NCBI GenBank assembly: GCA_944372335.1
Contig: CALVYQ010000012.1
Location: 1-32,069, forward strand
Length of the DNA stretch: 32,069 bases
DNA from: an uncultured Clostridia bacterium
Lineage (GTDB): Bacteria; Bacillota; Clostridia; Christensenellales; UBA1242
Reading direction: 5' to 3'
Part shown: one piece after another, positions 7,721-12,959 of the stretch
Position numbering within the stretch: position 1 is the stretch's first letter
Layout of the letters: every line of letters starts with the position of its first letter
Translations under genes and position numbers: made by a program
Notes under the pieces: generated by a model
Told to the model about the DNA's origin: nothing
The model's input: the letters and a program-made list of their open reading frames with translations, nothing else
Database searches by the model: none

Positions 7721-8569
7721 ATGAAAATAGCAATTTCTGCAGAAAGTACAATAGATTTACCAAAGGAGCTTTTGACGCTTTATGATATTCATACTTTACC
7801 ATATACAATAATACTTGGAGACAAGGATTATTTAGACGGAGAAATTTTGCCAGAGCAAATCTTTAAATTTTATGAGGACACAAAGACATTGCCAAAGACT
7901 TCGGCAATAAATTCTTTACAATATCAAGAGCATTTTAACTCACTTTTAAAAGATTATGACGGAGTTATTCATTTTTGTTTGTCAAGTGAGATTTCAAGTT
8001 CGTGTAAGAATGCTATGGAAGCAGCGGAAAAATTTAAAAATGTCTATGTAGTTGACACAAAATCTCTTTCAACAGGCATAGCACTTCAAGCAATCTATGC
8101 TTCAAAGCTTATAAAAGACGGGCTAGATATTAATGATATTTATGAAAGTGTTTTGAAGAGAGTGTCTTATGTTCAGGCAAGTTTTGTTCTAAAAAAGCTG
8201 GAATTTCTATATAAAGGCGGAAGATGTTCAGCTCTTTCATACTTTGGAGCAAATCTTTTGCAGATAAGACCTCAAATCATTCTAAAAGACGGGAAAATGG
8301 GGCCTCATAAAAAGTATCGTGGTAACATGGAGAAAGTGGTGAAAAGTTATTGCGATGACACGCTTGAGGAGTTTAATAATCCTGACCTTTCTATTGGCTT
8401 TGTGACTTATACTACTGCAAGTGATGAGATGCTAGAAATTGCTAAGAACAGCTTGATTAATCGGGGCTTTAAAAAAATCTACTGTACTAAGGCTGGAGCA
8501 ACAATATCAAGCCACTGTGGAGAAAACACTTTGGGAATACTCTATATCAATGACGGTGATAAATTTTAA
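7721..8569 (+). CDS. DegV family fatty-acid-binding protein
   Basis: DegV/FakB proteins bind a single fatty acid in a two-domain fold; FakB members present it to the FakA kinase for phosphorylation and entry into phospholipid synthesis. The 282-residue length is typical. Motifs: an N-terminal SAESTIDLP (residues 6-14, equivalent to the D-S-T/S-x-D-L start), a KTSAIN segment (about 65) at the position of the family's T-S-Q-P-S loop, a SSEISSSCKNA segment (about 88-98), VVDTKSLSTG, and LEFLYKGGRCS (about 160-170) followed by L-x-I-R-P. The P-S of the loop is replaced by I-N, so the variant differs in detail from well-studied FakB. It is monocistronic with promoter and terminator. No fakA is nearby, so a fatty-acid role is inferred from the family. 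Confidence 0.9.
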   Translation: MKIAISAESTIDLPKELLTLYDIHTLPYTIILGDKDYLDGEILPEQIFKFYEDTKTLPKTSAINSLQYQEHFNSLLKDYDGVIHFCLSSEISSSCKNAMEAAEKFKNVYVVDTKSLSTGIALQAIYASKLIKDGLDINDIYESVLKRVSYVQASFVLKKLEFLYKGGRCSALSYFGANLLQIRPQIILKDGKMGPHKKYRGNMEKVVKSYCDDTLEEFNNPDLSIGFVTYTTASDEMLEIAKNSLINRGFKKIYCTKAGATISSHCGENTLGILYINDGDKF

Positions 8570-8594
8570 AATTATTTTGTTTAGTATATTTTTC

Positions 8595-8633
8595 AAAAAG
8601 ATAGTGAGAAAATCTCTCGCTGTCTTTTATTAT
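8595..8633 (+). terminator. Terminator of the degV-family gene
   Basis: A stem (AAAAGATAGTGAGA at 8596-8609 paired with TCTCGCTGTCTTTT at 8614-8627, two G-T pairs) with a short loop runs into TTTTATTATTTT. Confidence 0.75.
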
Positions 8634-8691
8634 TTTAAATATTTTTTATATAAAATTAAATAAAATGTGTAAATATGTACATATTAAAAAT

Positions 8692-8811
8692 ATGAGCATA
8701 TTTAAGAAAAAGAAGAAAAAATTTCAAAGTAAAACTGACCCTTTGGGTTCATATACCGGCGTGCCAGAAAATCCTTATGAGACACCTATTCAAGATGCTG
8801 ACGACTTATAA
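8692..8811 (+). CDS. Very small protein (39 aa) with Lys-rich start and acidic end
   Basis: An open frame from ATG 8692 to TAA 8809-8811 encodes 39 residues. It has a strongly basic N-terminus (MSIFKKKKKKF), a middle segment containing GSYTGVPENPYETP, and the acidic ending QDADDL. The composition is unlike random AT-rich translation, and the G-S-Y-T-G and Q-D-A-D-D-L elements recall a group of tiny uncharacterised Firmicutes proteins that I remember but cannot check here. There is no good ribosome-binding site; an in-frame ATG at 8665 is an alternative start. It lies alone between a terminator and the promoter of the TtcA-like gene. The function is unknown. Confidence 0.5.
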   Translation: MSIFKKKKKKFQSKTDPLGSYTGVPENPYETPIQDADDL

Positions 8812-8898
8812 TATATAAGCATAAAAATTTAAACTAATAAATATAAAACTTCTTATTATAAGAAAATAATAAAAAATAGCATATTCTTTTAATTTTTA

Positions 8899-8927
8899 TT
8901 GAAAAAATTGATAAAAAAGTGTATTAT
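8899..8927 (+). promoter_or_regulatory. Promoter of the TtcA-like gene, predicting a leaderless mRNA
   Basis: -35 TTGAAA (8899-8904), 17-bp spacer, -10 TATTAT (8922-8927). Initiation about 7 bp downstream falls on the ATG at 8935. A possible TTG start at 8899 coincides with the -35 box and is therefore unlikely. Confidence 0.6.
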
Positions 8928-8934
8928 TTTTTAT

Positions 8935-9783
8935 ATGAATAAAGAATTAACAAAAGCACAACTTGTTGAAAGAAGTTTGATGAAGAGATTTAGAAAGTCG
9001 ATTTGGACTAAGTTTATCCTCGCTCTAAAAAGATATAAACTTGTCGAAGAGGGGGATAAAATTGCCGTCTGCGTGTCGGGTGGGAAGGATAGTATGCTTC
9101 TAGCTAAGCTTATGCAACAATTAAAAAAGATTAGTGAGGTAAATTTTGAAGTTGTCTATATCTGTATGAATCCGGGCTATAACGAGAAGAATTTAAAACA
9201 GATAGAGAATAACGCAAAGATGCTTGAAATTCCGCTTTATATCTTTGAGAGCAATATTTTTGATAGTGTTGTAAATATTGAAAAATCACCGTGCTATCTT
9301 TGTGCCAGAATGCGAAGAGGCTATCTCTATAATGAAGCACAAAAATTGGATTGCAATAAAATAGCACTTGCTCATCACTTCAACGATGTTATTGAGACCA
9401 CTCTTATGGGTATGTTTTATGGGGCACAACTTCAAGCGATGCCTCCAAAACTTCGCTCTAAAAATTTTGAAGGAATGGAACTTATAAGGCCACTCTATTA
9501 TGTTGAAGAAAAGGATATTTTAGCGTGGAAGGAGTATAATGACCTAAGATTCTTGCAGTGTGCCTGCCGCTTTACAGAGAAGGCGGAAATTGAAGACGAG
9601 ATTTCTCCATCTGCACGCCTCAATATTAAAAATCTGATAAAGGAATTAAAGATGAAGATTCCAGATATTGAAAATCATATCTTCAAAAGTATCCATAATT
9701 GCAATGTTGACACTATGGTCGGCTGGAAATATAAGGGGAAAAACTACGACTTTAATGAAGTATATGAGAATCGAGAAGAATAA
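8935..9783 (+). CDS. TtcA-like tRNA thiolation enzyme (PP-loop ATPase)
   Basis: Members of the TtcA/TtuA family adenylate a tRNA base with ATP and replace oxygen by sulfur, usually with an iron-sulfur cluster (TtcA: 2-thiocytidine 32). From ATG 8935 the protein has 282 residues. It carries a PP-loop SGGKDS (48-53), a CYLCARMRRG motif giving Cys120 and Cys123 (the C-x-x-C cluster ligands), ALAHHFNDVIET (about 144-155), and QCACRF (Cys209 or Cys211) as the expected third ligand. No N-terminal zinc ribbon is present, which favours TtcA-like over TtuA-like. Which base is modified cannot be read from sequence. No Shine-Dalgarno precedes the ATG; a promoter sits directly upstream. Confidence 0.88.
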   Translation: MNKELTKAQLVERSLMKRFRKSIWTKFILALKRYKLVEEGDKIAVCVSGGKDSMLLAKLMQQLKKISEVNFEVVYICMNPGYNEKNLKQIENNAKMLEIPLYIFESNIFDSVVNIEKSPCYLCARMRRGYLYNEAQKLDCNKIALAHHFNDVIETTLMGMFYGAQLQAMPPKLRSKNFEGMELIRPLYYVEEKDILAWKEYNDLRFLQCACRFTEKAEIEDEISPSARLNIKNLIKELKMKIPDIENHIFKSIHNCNVDTMVGWKYKGKNYDFNEVYENREE

Positions 9784-9880
9784 TTTTATCTTTTATATTT
9801 ATATAAACTTAGGTAAAAAATGTTTTTATTAGAGTGAATATTATTTTCTCTTCTGCACATTCTATGTGTGGGAGGTAAAT

Positions 9881-10036
9881 ATGGAAAAGTATAGACCTGG
9901 TGAAAATGTCCCTGAATCTGGCGAATATACCGCTTACAGTAGGGACGGACGCAACGGCGGAAAAACTTACCTTGAAAAAGGTGAATCTTTTCCTCCAACA
10001 CAACACGAGGGAAGTTATTATGTGAAAGAGGACTAA
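9881..10036 (+). CDS. YjzC-like small protein (51 aa)
   Basis: ATG 9881 is preceded by GGGAGGT (9870-9876) and the frame ends at TAA 10034-10036. The sequence has Y-R-P-G-E at residues 4-8, a P-x-S-G-E-Y turn at 11-16, then LEKGESFPPT at 31-40. This matches the pattern of YjzC-family proteins (K-P-G-x-x-a-P-x-x-G-x-Y... L-x-x-G-E-x-F-P-x-T), short Bacillus/Clostridia proteins of unknown function. The strong ribosome-binding site and the terminator 6 bp after the stop support a real gene. The reverse-strand open frame opposite it is a shadow. Confidence 0.7.
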   Translation: MEKYRPGENVPESGEYTAYSRDGRNGGKTYLEKGESFPPTQHEGSYYVKED

Positions 10037-10041
10037 CCTCT

Positions 10042-10069
10042 AAAAAAAGTGGCAATGCCACTTTTTTTA
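10042..10069. terminator. Bidirectional-looking terminator of the YjzC-like gene
   Basis: A near-perfect palindrome of seven A, GTGGC, loop AAT, GCCAC, seven T. It is symmetric, so it could act on both strands. Confidence 0.85.
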
Positions 10070-10159
10070 TTTATTTTTAGAAAAAAATGTAAAAAAGTAT
10101 GTTATTTTTAAGAAAAAAGTTAAAAAAACGACTATTTTTTGCATTTTTTGTCAAAATAA

Positions 10160-10188
10160 TTGATTTCTGCTTTCGTTTTTGCTAAAAT
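10160..10188 (+). promoter_or_regulatory. Promoter of yigZ, predicting a leaderless mRNA
   Basis: -35 TTGATT (10160-10165), 17-bp spacer, -10 TAAAAT (10183-10188). Six bases separate the -10 box from the ATG at 10195, placing the expected start on the initiation codon. Confidence 0.65.
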
Positions 10189-10194
10189 ATAGAT

Positions 10195-10554
10195 ATGAAT
10201 ATTTCTTTCGATAACACCGTTGAACTTATAGAGAAGAAGTCTAAATTTATCGGATATAAGCTTTCTTGCAAAAGTTCCAAAGAGGTTGAAGAGGCTTTAG
10301 AAAAACTCAAAAAGGAACACAAAAAAGCAACCCATATATGTTATGCCTATTCTCTCAAATCTCCTTTCCTTGAAAAGGCTGTCGATGATGGAGAACCTTC
10401 CTCCACGGCAGGGCGACCTATTTTGTCGGTGTTACAAAAGAAAAAATTAGGTGATATTTGCGTCTTTGTGGTCAGGTACTTTGGCGGTATAAAACTTGGT
10501 GCTGGAGGGCTTGTTAGAGCATATACAAAAGTGGCAAGTGAAGTTTTAAAGTGA
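10195..10554 (+). CDS. yigZ: YigZ/IMPACT family protein, N-terminal domain only
   Basis: The IMPACT N-terminal fold is recognised by KKSKFIGY (about residues 14-21), A-T-H-I-C-Y-A-Y (about 45-52), DDGEPSSTAGRPIL (about 64-77) and VVRYFGGIKLGAGGLVRAYT (about 91-110). The family is linked to translation control in eukaryotes (IMPACT/YIH1); the bacterial role is unclear. Usual bacterial YigZ proteins are about 200 residues, with a second ferredoxin-like domain. This one ends at residue 119 just after the first domain, and the stop is followed 10 bp later by another gene, so the second domain has been lost rather than shifted out of frame. It appears to head an operon with the next gene, recX and acpS. 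Confidence 0.85.
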   Translation: MNISFDNTVELIEKKSKFIGYKLSCKSSKEVEEALEKLKKEHKKATHICYAYSLKSPFLEKAVDDGEPSSTAGRPILSVLQKKKLGDICVFVVRYFGGIKLGAGGLVRAYTKVASEVLK

Positions 10555-10563
10555 GGTGAAAAA

Positions 10564-10869
10564 ATGAAAGTTGTGACATTATGTGGAAGTATGAGATATC
10601 AAAATGAGATGATTAAAATTGCAAGAAATTTGGAAGTGACTTTTGGCTACTGCGTTTTGCAATGTGTTTATGACTTTGCTGGAAAGAACGATACGCAAAA
10701 GGAGAGAGATAAGATAATCAAGGCTCACTTTAAAAAGATTGACCTATCTGACTTTATCTATGTTGTAAATATCAATGGCTTTATCAGTGAAAGCACGCAA
10801 AAGGAAATCGACTATGCTATTAAGCATGATAAGGAAGTTTTTTATCACGAAGAAGTGAAAAAGGATTAG
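10564..10869 (+). CDS. Small nucleoside 2-deoxyribosyltransferase-like protein
   Basis: A 101-residue protein starting MKVVTLCGSMRY. The C-G-S-M-R-Y/E start, a central K-x-H-F-K-K-I-D-L-S-D-F-I-Y-V-V-N segment (about residues 57-73) and the S-T-x-K-E-I-D-Y-A motif (about 79-87) match the fold of nucleoside 2-deoxyribosyltransferase-like (DUF4406-type) proteins. In that fold a Gly-Ser loop binds the nucleotide and an Asp/Glu pair acts on the glycosidic bond. Substrate and activity are unproven. GAGGTG (10553-10558) overlaps the yigZ stop, and its own stop is 2 bp from the recX ATG, so it is co-transcribed with both. Confidence 0.7.
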   Translation: MKVVTLCGSMRYQNEMIKIARNLEVTFGYCVLQCVYDFAGKNDTQKERDKIIKAHFKKIDLSDFIYVVNINGFISESTQKEIDYAIKHDKEVFYHEEVKKD

Positions 10870-10871
10870 TG

Positions 10872-11489
10872 ATGCAAATTACCGAGATAAAAAAATCTAA
10901 ACAGCCAATGAAATATCATCTTTATATAGATGATGTTTTTTTCGGTGTTTTTTTAGATGAGATGCTTGCTAAATATGAATTAAAGACAGGGCAGGAGATC
11001 GATGAAGACTTGCTCTATTCTATCAAGGAAGAAAACGATGAAAAACTTGCCTTTTTAATGGCGGTAAGTTATCTTGAAAAATATAATGTTTCCACAAAGG
11101 GCTTAAAAGATTATCTATATAGAAAGGGATTTAAAAAGAACAATATTGAAAGTGCTGTTGAAAAGTTGAAAGGATATGCCTATCTTGACGATAGAAATTT
11201 TGCCAAAAATTATTTTGAATCACTTTCTTCTTCTAAGGGCAGGCTTGTTATTGTGAATAAGTTAAAAGAAAAAGGAATAAGCCAAGAGATTATTGATGAG
11301 CTTCTTGAAAATGTCGATGATGAAGATGAGGAAGAGCGAGCAAGAATACTAGCTGAGAAATTCGCCAAAAATCGAGAAAATAACCTAAAAAACAAACAAA
11401 AATGCTTTGCACATCTCATATATAAGGGGTATGATTATAGTGTAGCACAAAAGATTGTCAACGATCTATTTAAGGGGGACGAAAGATGA
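10872..11489 (+). CDS. recX: Regulatory protein RecX
   Basis: RecX binds RecA filaments and modulates recombination and the SOS response. The start is taken as ATG 10872, preceded by AAGGA (10861-10865); a GTG at 10869 overlaps the upstream stop. The 205-residue product is all-helical after an N-terminal beta part. It shows the RecX three-helix repeats: L-x-x-L-x-x-K-G-F/Y elements at YLYRKGFKKNNIE (about residues 82-94), KLKEKGISQEIID (about 131-143) and HLIYKGYDYSVAQKIV (about 179-194), and the YLDDRNFAKNY segment (about 104-114). It overlaps acpS by 4 bp (ATGA), indicating translational coupling. No recA is present here. Confidence 0.88.
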   Translation: MQITEIKKSKQPMKYHLYIDDVFFGVFLDEMLAKYELKTGQEIDEDLLYSIKEENDEKLAFLMAVSYLEKYNVSTKGLKDYLYRKGFKKNNIESAVEKLKGYAYLDDRNFAKNYFESLSSSKGRLVIVNKLKEKGISQEIIDELLENVDDEDEEERARILAEKFAKNRENNLKNKQKCFAHLIYKGYDYSVAQKIVNDLFKGDER

Positions 11490-11824
11490 TTGGTTTTGAC
11501 CTTGAACATATATCAAAAGTTAAAGATGAAAATAGGCTTTTAAAAAAAATCGCCACTGTCAACGAAATTGCCTACATAGAGAAGTTTAAAAATAAAAAGG
11601 AAAAGGTGGCATCGCTTTGGGCTGTTAAAGAGGCTGTTTTTAAATGCTTAAATGTGACAAACGAAAAAATATCTTTTAAGGATATTGAGCTTGGACATCT
11701 TGAAAACGGCAAGCCTATCATCATTCTTCATAACGAAGCGTTGAAACTTGTTAAGGGTAAAACGGTTGAAATCTCTCTTTCACACACAAAAGATATAGTG
11801 GGAGCGGTGGCTATTTTAAAATAG
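11486..11824 (+). CDS. acpS: Holo-[acyl-carrier-protein] synthase
   Basis: AcpS transfers 4'-phosphopantetheine from CoA to the serine of apo-ACP, activating fatty-acid synthesis. The 112-residue length is usual. Signatures: N-terminal IGFDLEHI (residues 2-9), with the Mg-binding Asp5, and LWAVKEAVFKCL (about 48-59), with the conserved K-E-A-x-x-K carrying the second metal Glu. These are followed by NGKPII and SLSHTKDIVGAVAI near the end. It overlaps recX by 4 bp. In Bacillus, acpS neighbours alr and mazEF; here mazF lies 370 bp downstream, while alr is elsewhere in the window. Confidence 0.93.
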   Translation: MIGFDLEHISKVKDENRLLKKIATVNEIAYIEKFKNKKEKVASLWAVKEAVFKCLNVTNEKISFKDIELGHLENGKPIIILHNEALKLVKGKTVEISLSHTKDIVGAVAILK

Positions 11825-11858
11825 CAACTTAAAGTTTATAACCGCTTCTCTTATAAAA

Positions 11859-11889
11859 AATGATTACATTGCTAATCATTACTTTTTTT
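11859..11889 (+). terminator. Terminator after acpS
   Basis: An 8-bp stem AATGATTA (11859-11866) / TAATCATT (11873-11880) with a 6-nt loop, then AC and seven T. Confidence 0.75.
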
Positions 11890-11971
11890 AATGCACACAA
11901 AGGCATAAAAATTTAATATCTTCACAAAATATAAGTGAGTATTAAATTTTGATAAACGGGAGAAGATTATT

Positions 11972-12211
11972 ATGAACAATCCTTATGCAAAAACACTAAA
12001 AAAAGTTGAAAAAATTGAAAAAAATGGACAAAGTTTAAAAGATTTTGTTGTTTGGTCAACTTGTGGCAGTTTGGAGCATAAGATGATTGTAGAAGAGGAC
12101 TATCGTTCAATAGGCGAGCTTGAAAGCGTCTATGAGGACATGGTTCCCTTTGAAATTGCAGATTTAACTGATTATCAAAGTTTAATAGGAAGGTATGATG
12201 GAGACTTATAA
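11972..12211 (+). CDS. Unrecognised 79-aa protein overlapping mazF; candidate antitoxin
   Basis: ATG 11972 follows GGGAG (11958-11962). The product is 79 residues with a basic Lys-rich N-terminal third ([13 protein letters not shown], residues 8-20) and an acidic C-terminal half ending in Asp-Leu. The MazF-type toxin gene begins inside its 3' end: the start at 12198 overlaps by 14 bp and its ribosome-binding site is within this gene. That is the usual antitoxin-toxin arrangement. The sequence does not show the ribbon-helix-helix start of the Bacillus EndoA antitoxin, nor an AbrB/MazE-like swapped hairpin that I can recognise, so the role is inferred from position and charge only. Confidence 0.65.
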   Translation: MNNPYAKTLKKVEKIEKNGQSLKDFVVWSTCGSLEHKMIVEEDYRSIGELESVYEDMVPFEIADLTDYQSLIGRYDGDL

Positions 12212-12548
12212 ACGAGGAGAGATATACTTTGCTGACCTTAGTCCTGTTGTTGGGAGTGAGCAAGGTGGAGTTCGTCCTGTTTTAATAATACAAAACGATG
12301 TTGGAAACAAATTTTCTCCGACAGTTATCGTTTCTGCCATCACAAGTCAACTTAGTAAAGCAAAACTTCCAACACACATCGAGCTTTCTTCGCAAAAATA
12401 CCACTTGCCAAAGGACAGCGTTGTTCTTTTAGAGCAGATTAGAACGCTTGATAAGCGTAGGCTTAAAGAAAAAATCTCCAACATCGACAGCTTTAAGATG
12501 AAAGAGGTGGATAGAGCAATCTTGATTTCTCTTGGCTTTGTGAATTGA
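12198..12548 (+). CDS. mazF: MazF/EndoA-type endoribonuclease toxin
   Basis: MazF toxins cleave mRNA at short specific sequences; EndoA (NdoA) of Bacillus cuts at U-ACAU and is neutralised by a cognate antitoxin. The start ATG 12198 is 4 bp after AGGAAGGT (12187-12194); an adjacent ATG at 12195 is too close. The 116-residue product is strikingly close to EndoA. The [12 protein letters not shown] segment (residues 6-17), [17 protein letters not shown], the [11 protein letters not shown] strand, LPTHIEL and [11 protein letters not shown](L/I)DK-R-L are all present. They include the catalytic Arg (GGVRPV) and Thr (SAIT) expected for the family. It overlaps the upstream 79-residue gene. No terminator is obvious behind it. 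Confidence 0.93.
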   Translation: METYKRGEIYFADLSPVVGSEQGGVRPVLIIQNDVGNKFSPTVIVSAITSQLSKAKLPTHIELSSQKYHLPKDSVVLLEQIRTLDKRRLKEKISNIDSFKMKEVDRAILISLGFVN

Positions 12549-12630
12549 TACTACGCAAAGTCATTTTTTTAAAAAGCTGATATTTAGTGATTAAAGTTAG
12601 AGATAAAAAGGGAAATTATCAAAAAATTTC

Positions 12631-12659
12631 TTTACAAATTGATTTAGCTGTGATATAAT
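12631..12659 (+). promoter_or_regulatory. Promoter of rpoZ
   Basis: -35 TTTACA (12631-12636), 17-bp spacer, perfect -10 TATAAT (12654-12659). The expected start is near 12666, with AGGAG at 12671 and the ATG at 12685. Confidence 0.75.
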
Positions 12660-12684
12660 ATGGAGGAAATAGGAGAAGAAAGTT

Positions 12685-12885
12685 ATGATGAATAAACCAC
12701 CAATTGATGCTCTCGTTGCTAAAACAGGGAATAAATACATTCTTTCAATCTTGGCAAGCAAGCGTGCAAAAGAGATTGAAGCAACAAGAAGAGAAGAACT
12801 TGCAACTGCCGATAGAAAGGCAATTTCAATTGCTTTAGATGAAATCTATAACGGAGAAATTACCTTTAAAGGTGAGGAAGAATAG
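12685..12885 (+). CDS. rpoZ: RNA polymerase omega subunit
   Basis: Omega assists folding and assembly of the beta' subunit. The 66-residue product is the short Gram-positive form. It begins PPIDALV (residues 5-11), followed by K-Y-x-L-S-I-L-A-S-K-R-A (about 18-29), the A-x-K-R-A-R element through which omega clamps beta'. A-x-x-x-I-S-I-A-L-D-E-I follows near 46-57. A second ATG at 12688 is possible. The usual upstream partner gmk is not present; priA follows as in many Firmicutes, but with a terminator and promoter between, and without coaBC. Confidence 0.85.
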   Translation: MMNKPPIDALVAKTGNKYILSILASKRAKEIEATRREELATADRKAISIALDEIYNGEITFKGEEE

Positions 12886-12886
12886 T

Positions 12887-12914
12887 TTGATATTTTTTGC
12901 AAGTATGTTATAAT
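12887..12914 (+). promoter_or_regulatory. Promoter of the priA operon, abutting the rpoZ terminator
   Basis: -35 TTGATA (12887-12892), 16-bp spacer, perfect -10 TATAAT (12909-12914). The -35 starts right after the rpoZ stop (12885), and the expected start (about 12921) lies inside the 5' arm of the following terminator hairpin. Confidence 0.7.
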
Positions 12915-12915
12915 T

Positions 12916-12944
12916 TCACTATCCTATTTGGGTAGTGATTTTTT
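12916..12944 (+). terminator. Terminator of rpoZ
   Basis: A 9-bp stem TCACTATCC (12916-12924) / GGGTAGTGA (12930-12938, one G-T pair), loop TATTT, followed by six T. Transcripts starting at the overlapping promoter would lack most of the 5' arm and so should escape it. Confidence 0.75.
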
Positions 12945-12959
12945 ATATATGGAGAAAAG

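Noticed and set aside
9841-9880. Sporulation sigma-factor promoter for the YjzC-like gene
   Set aside because: I looked for sigma-E/F/G/K-like boxes; nothing matched both -35 and -10 with proper spacing.
9786-10061. Open frame on the minus strand opposite the YjzC-like gene
   Set aside because: It has no ribosome-binding site and an unlikely composition, whereas the plus-strand frame has GGGAGGT, a family-like sequence and a fitting terminator.
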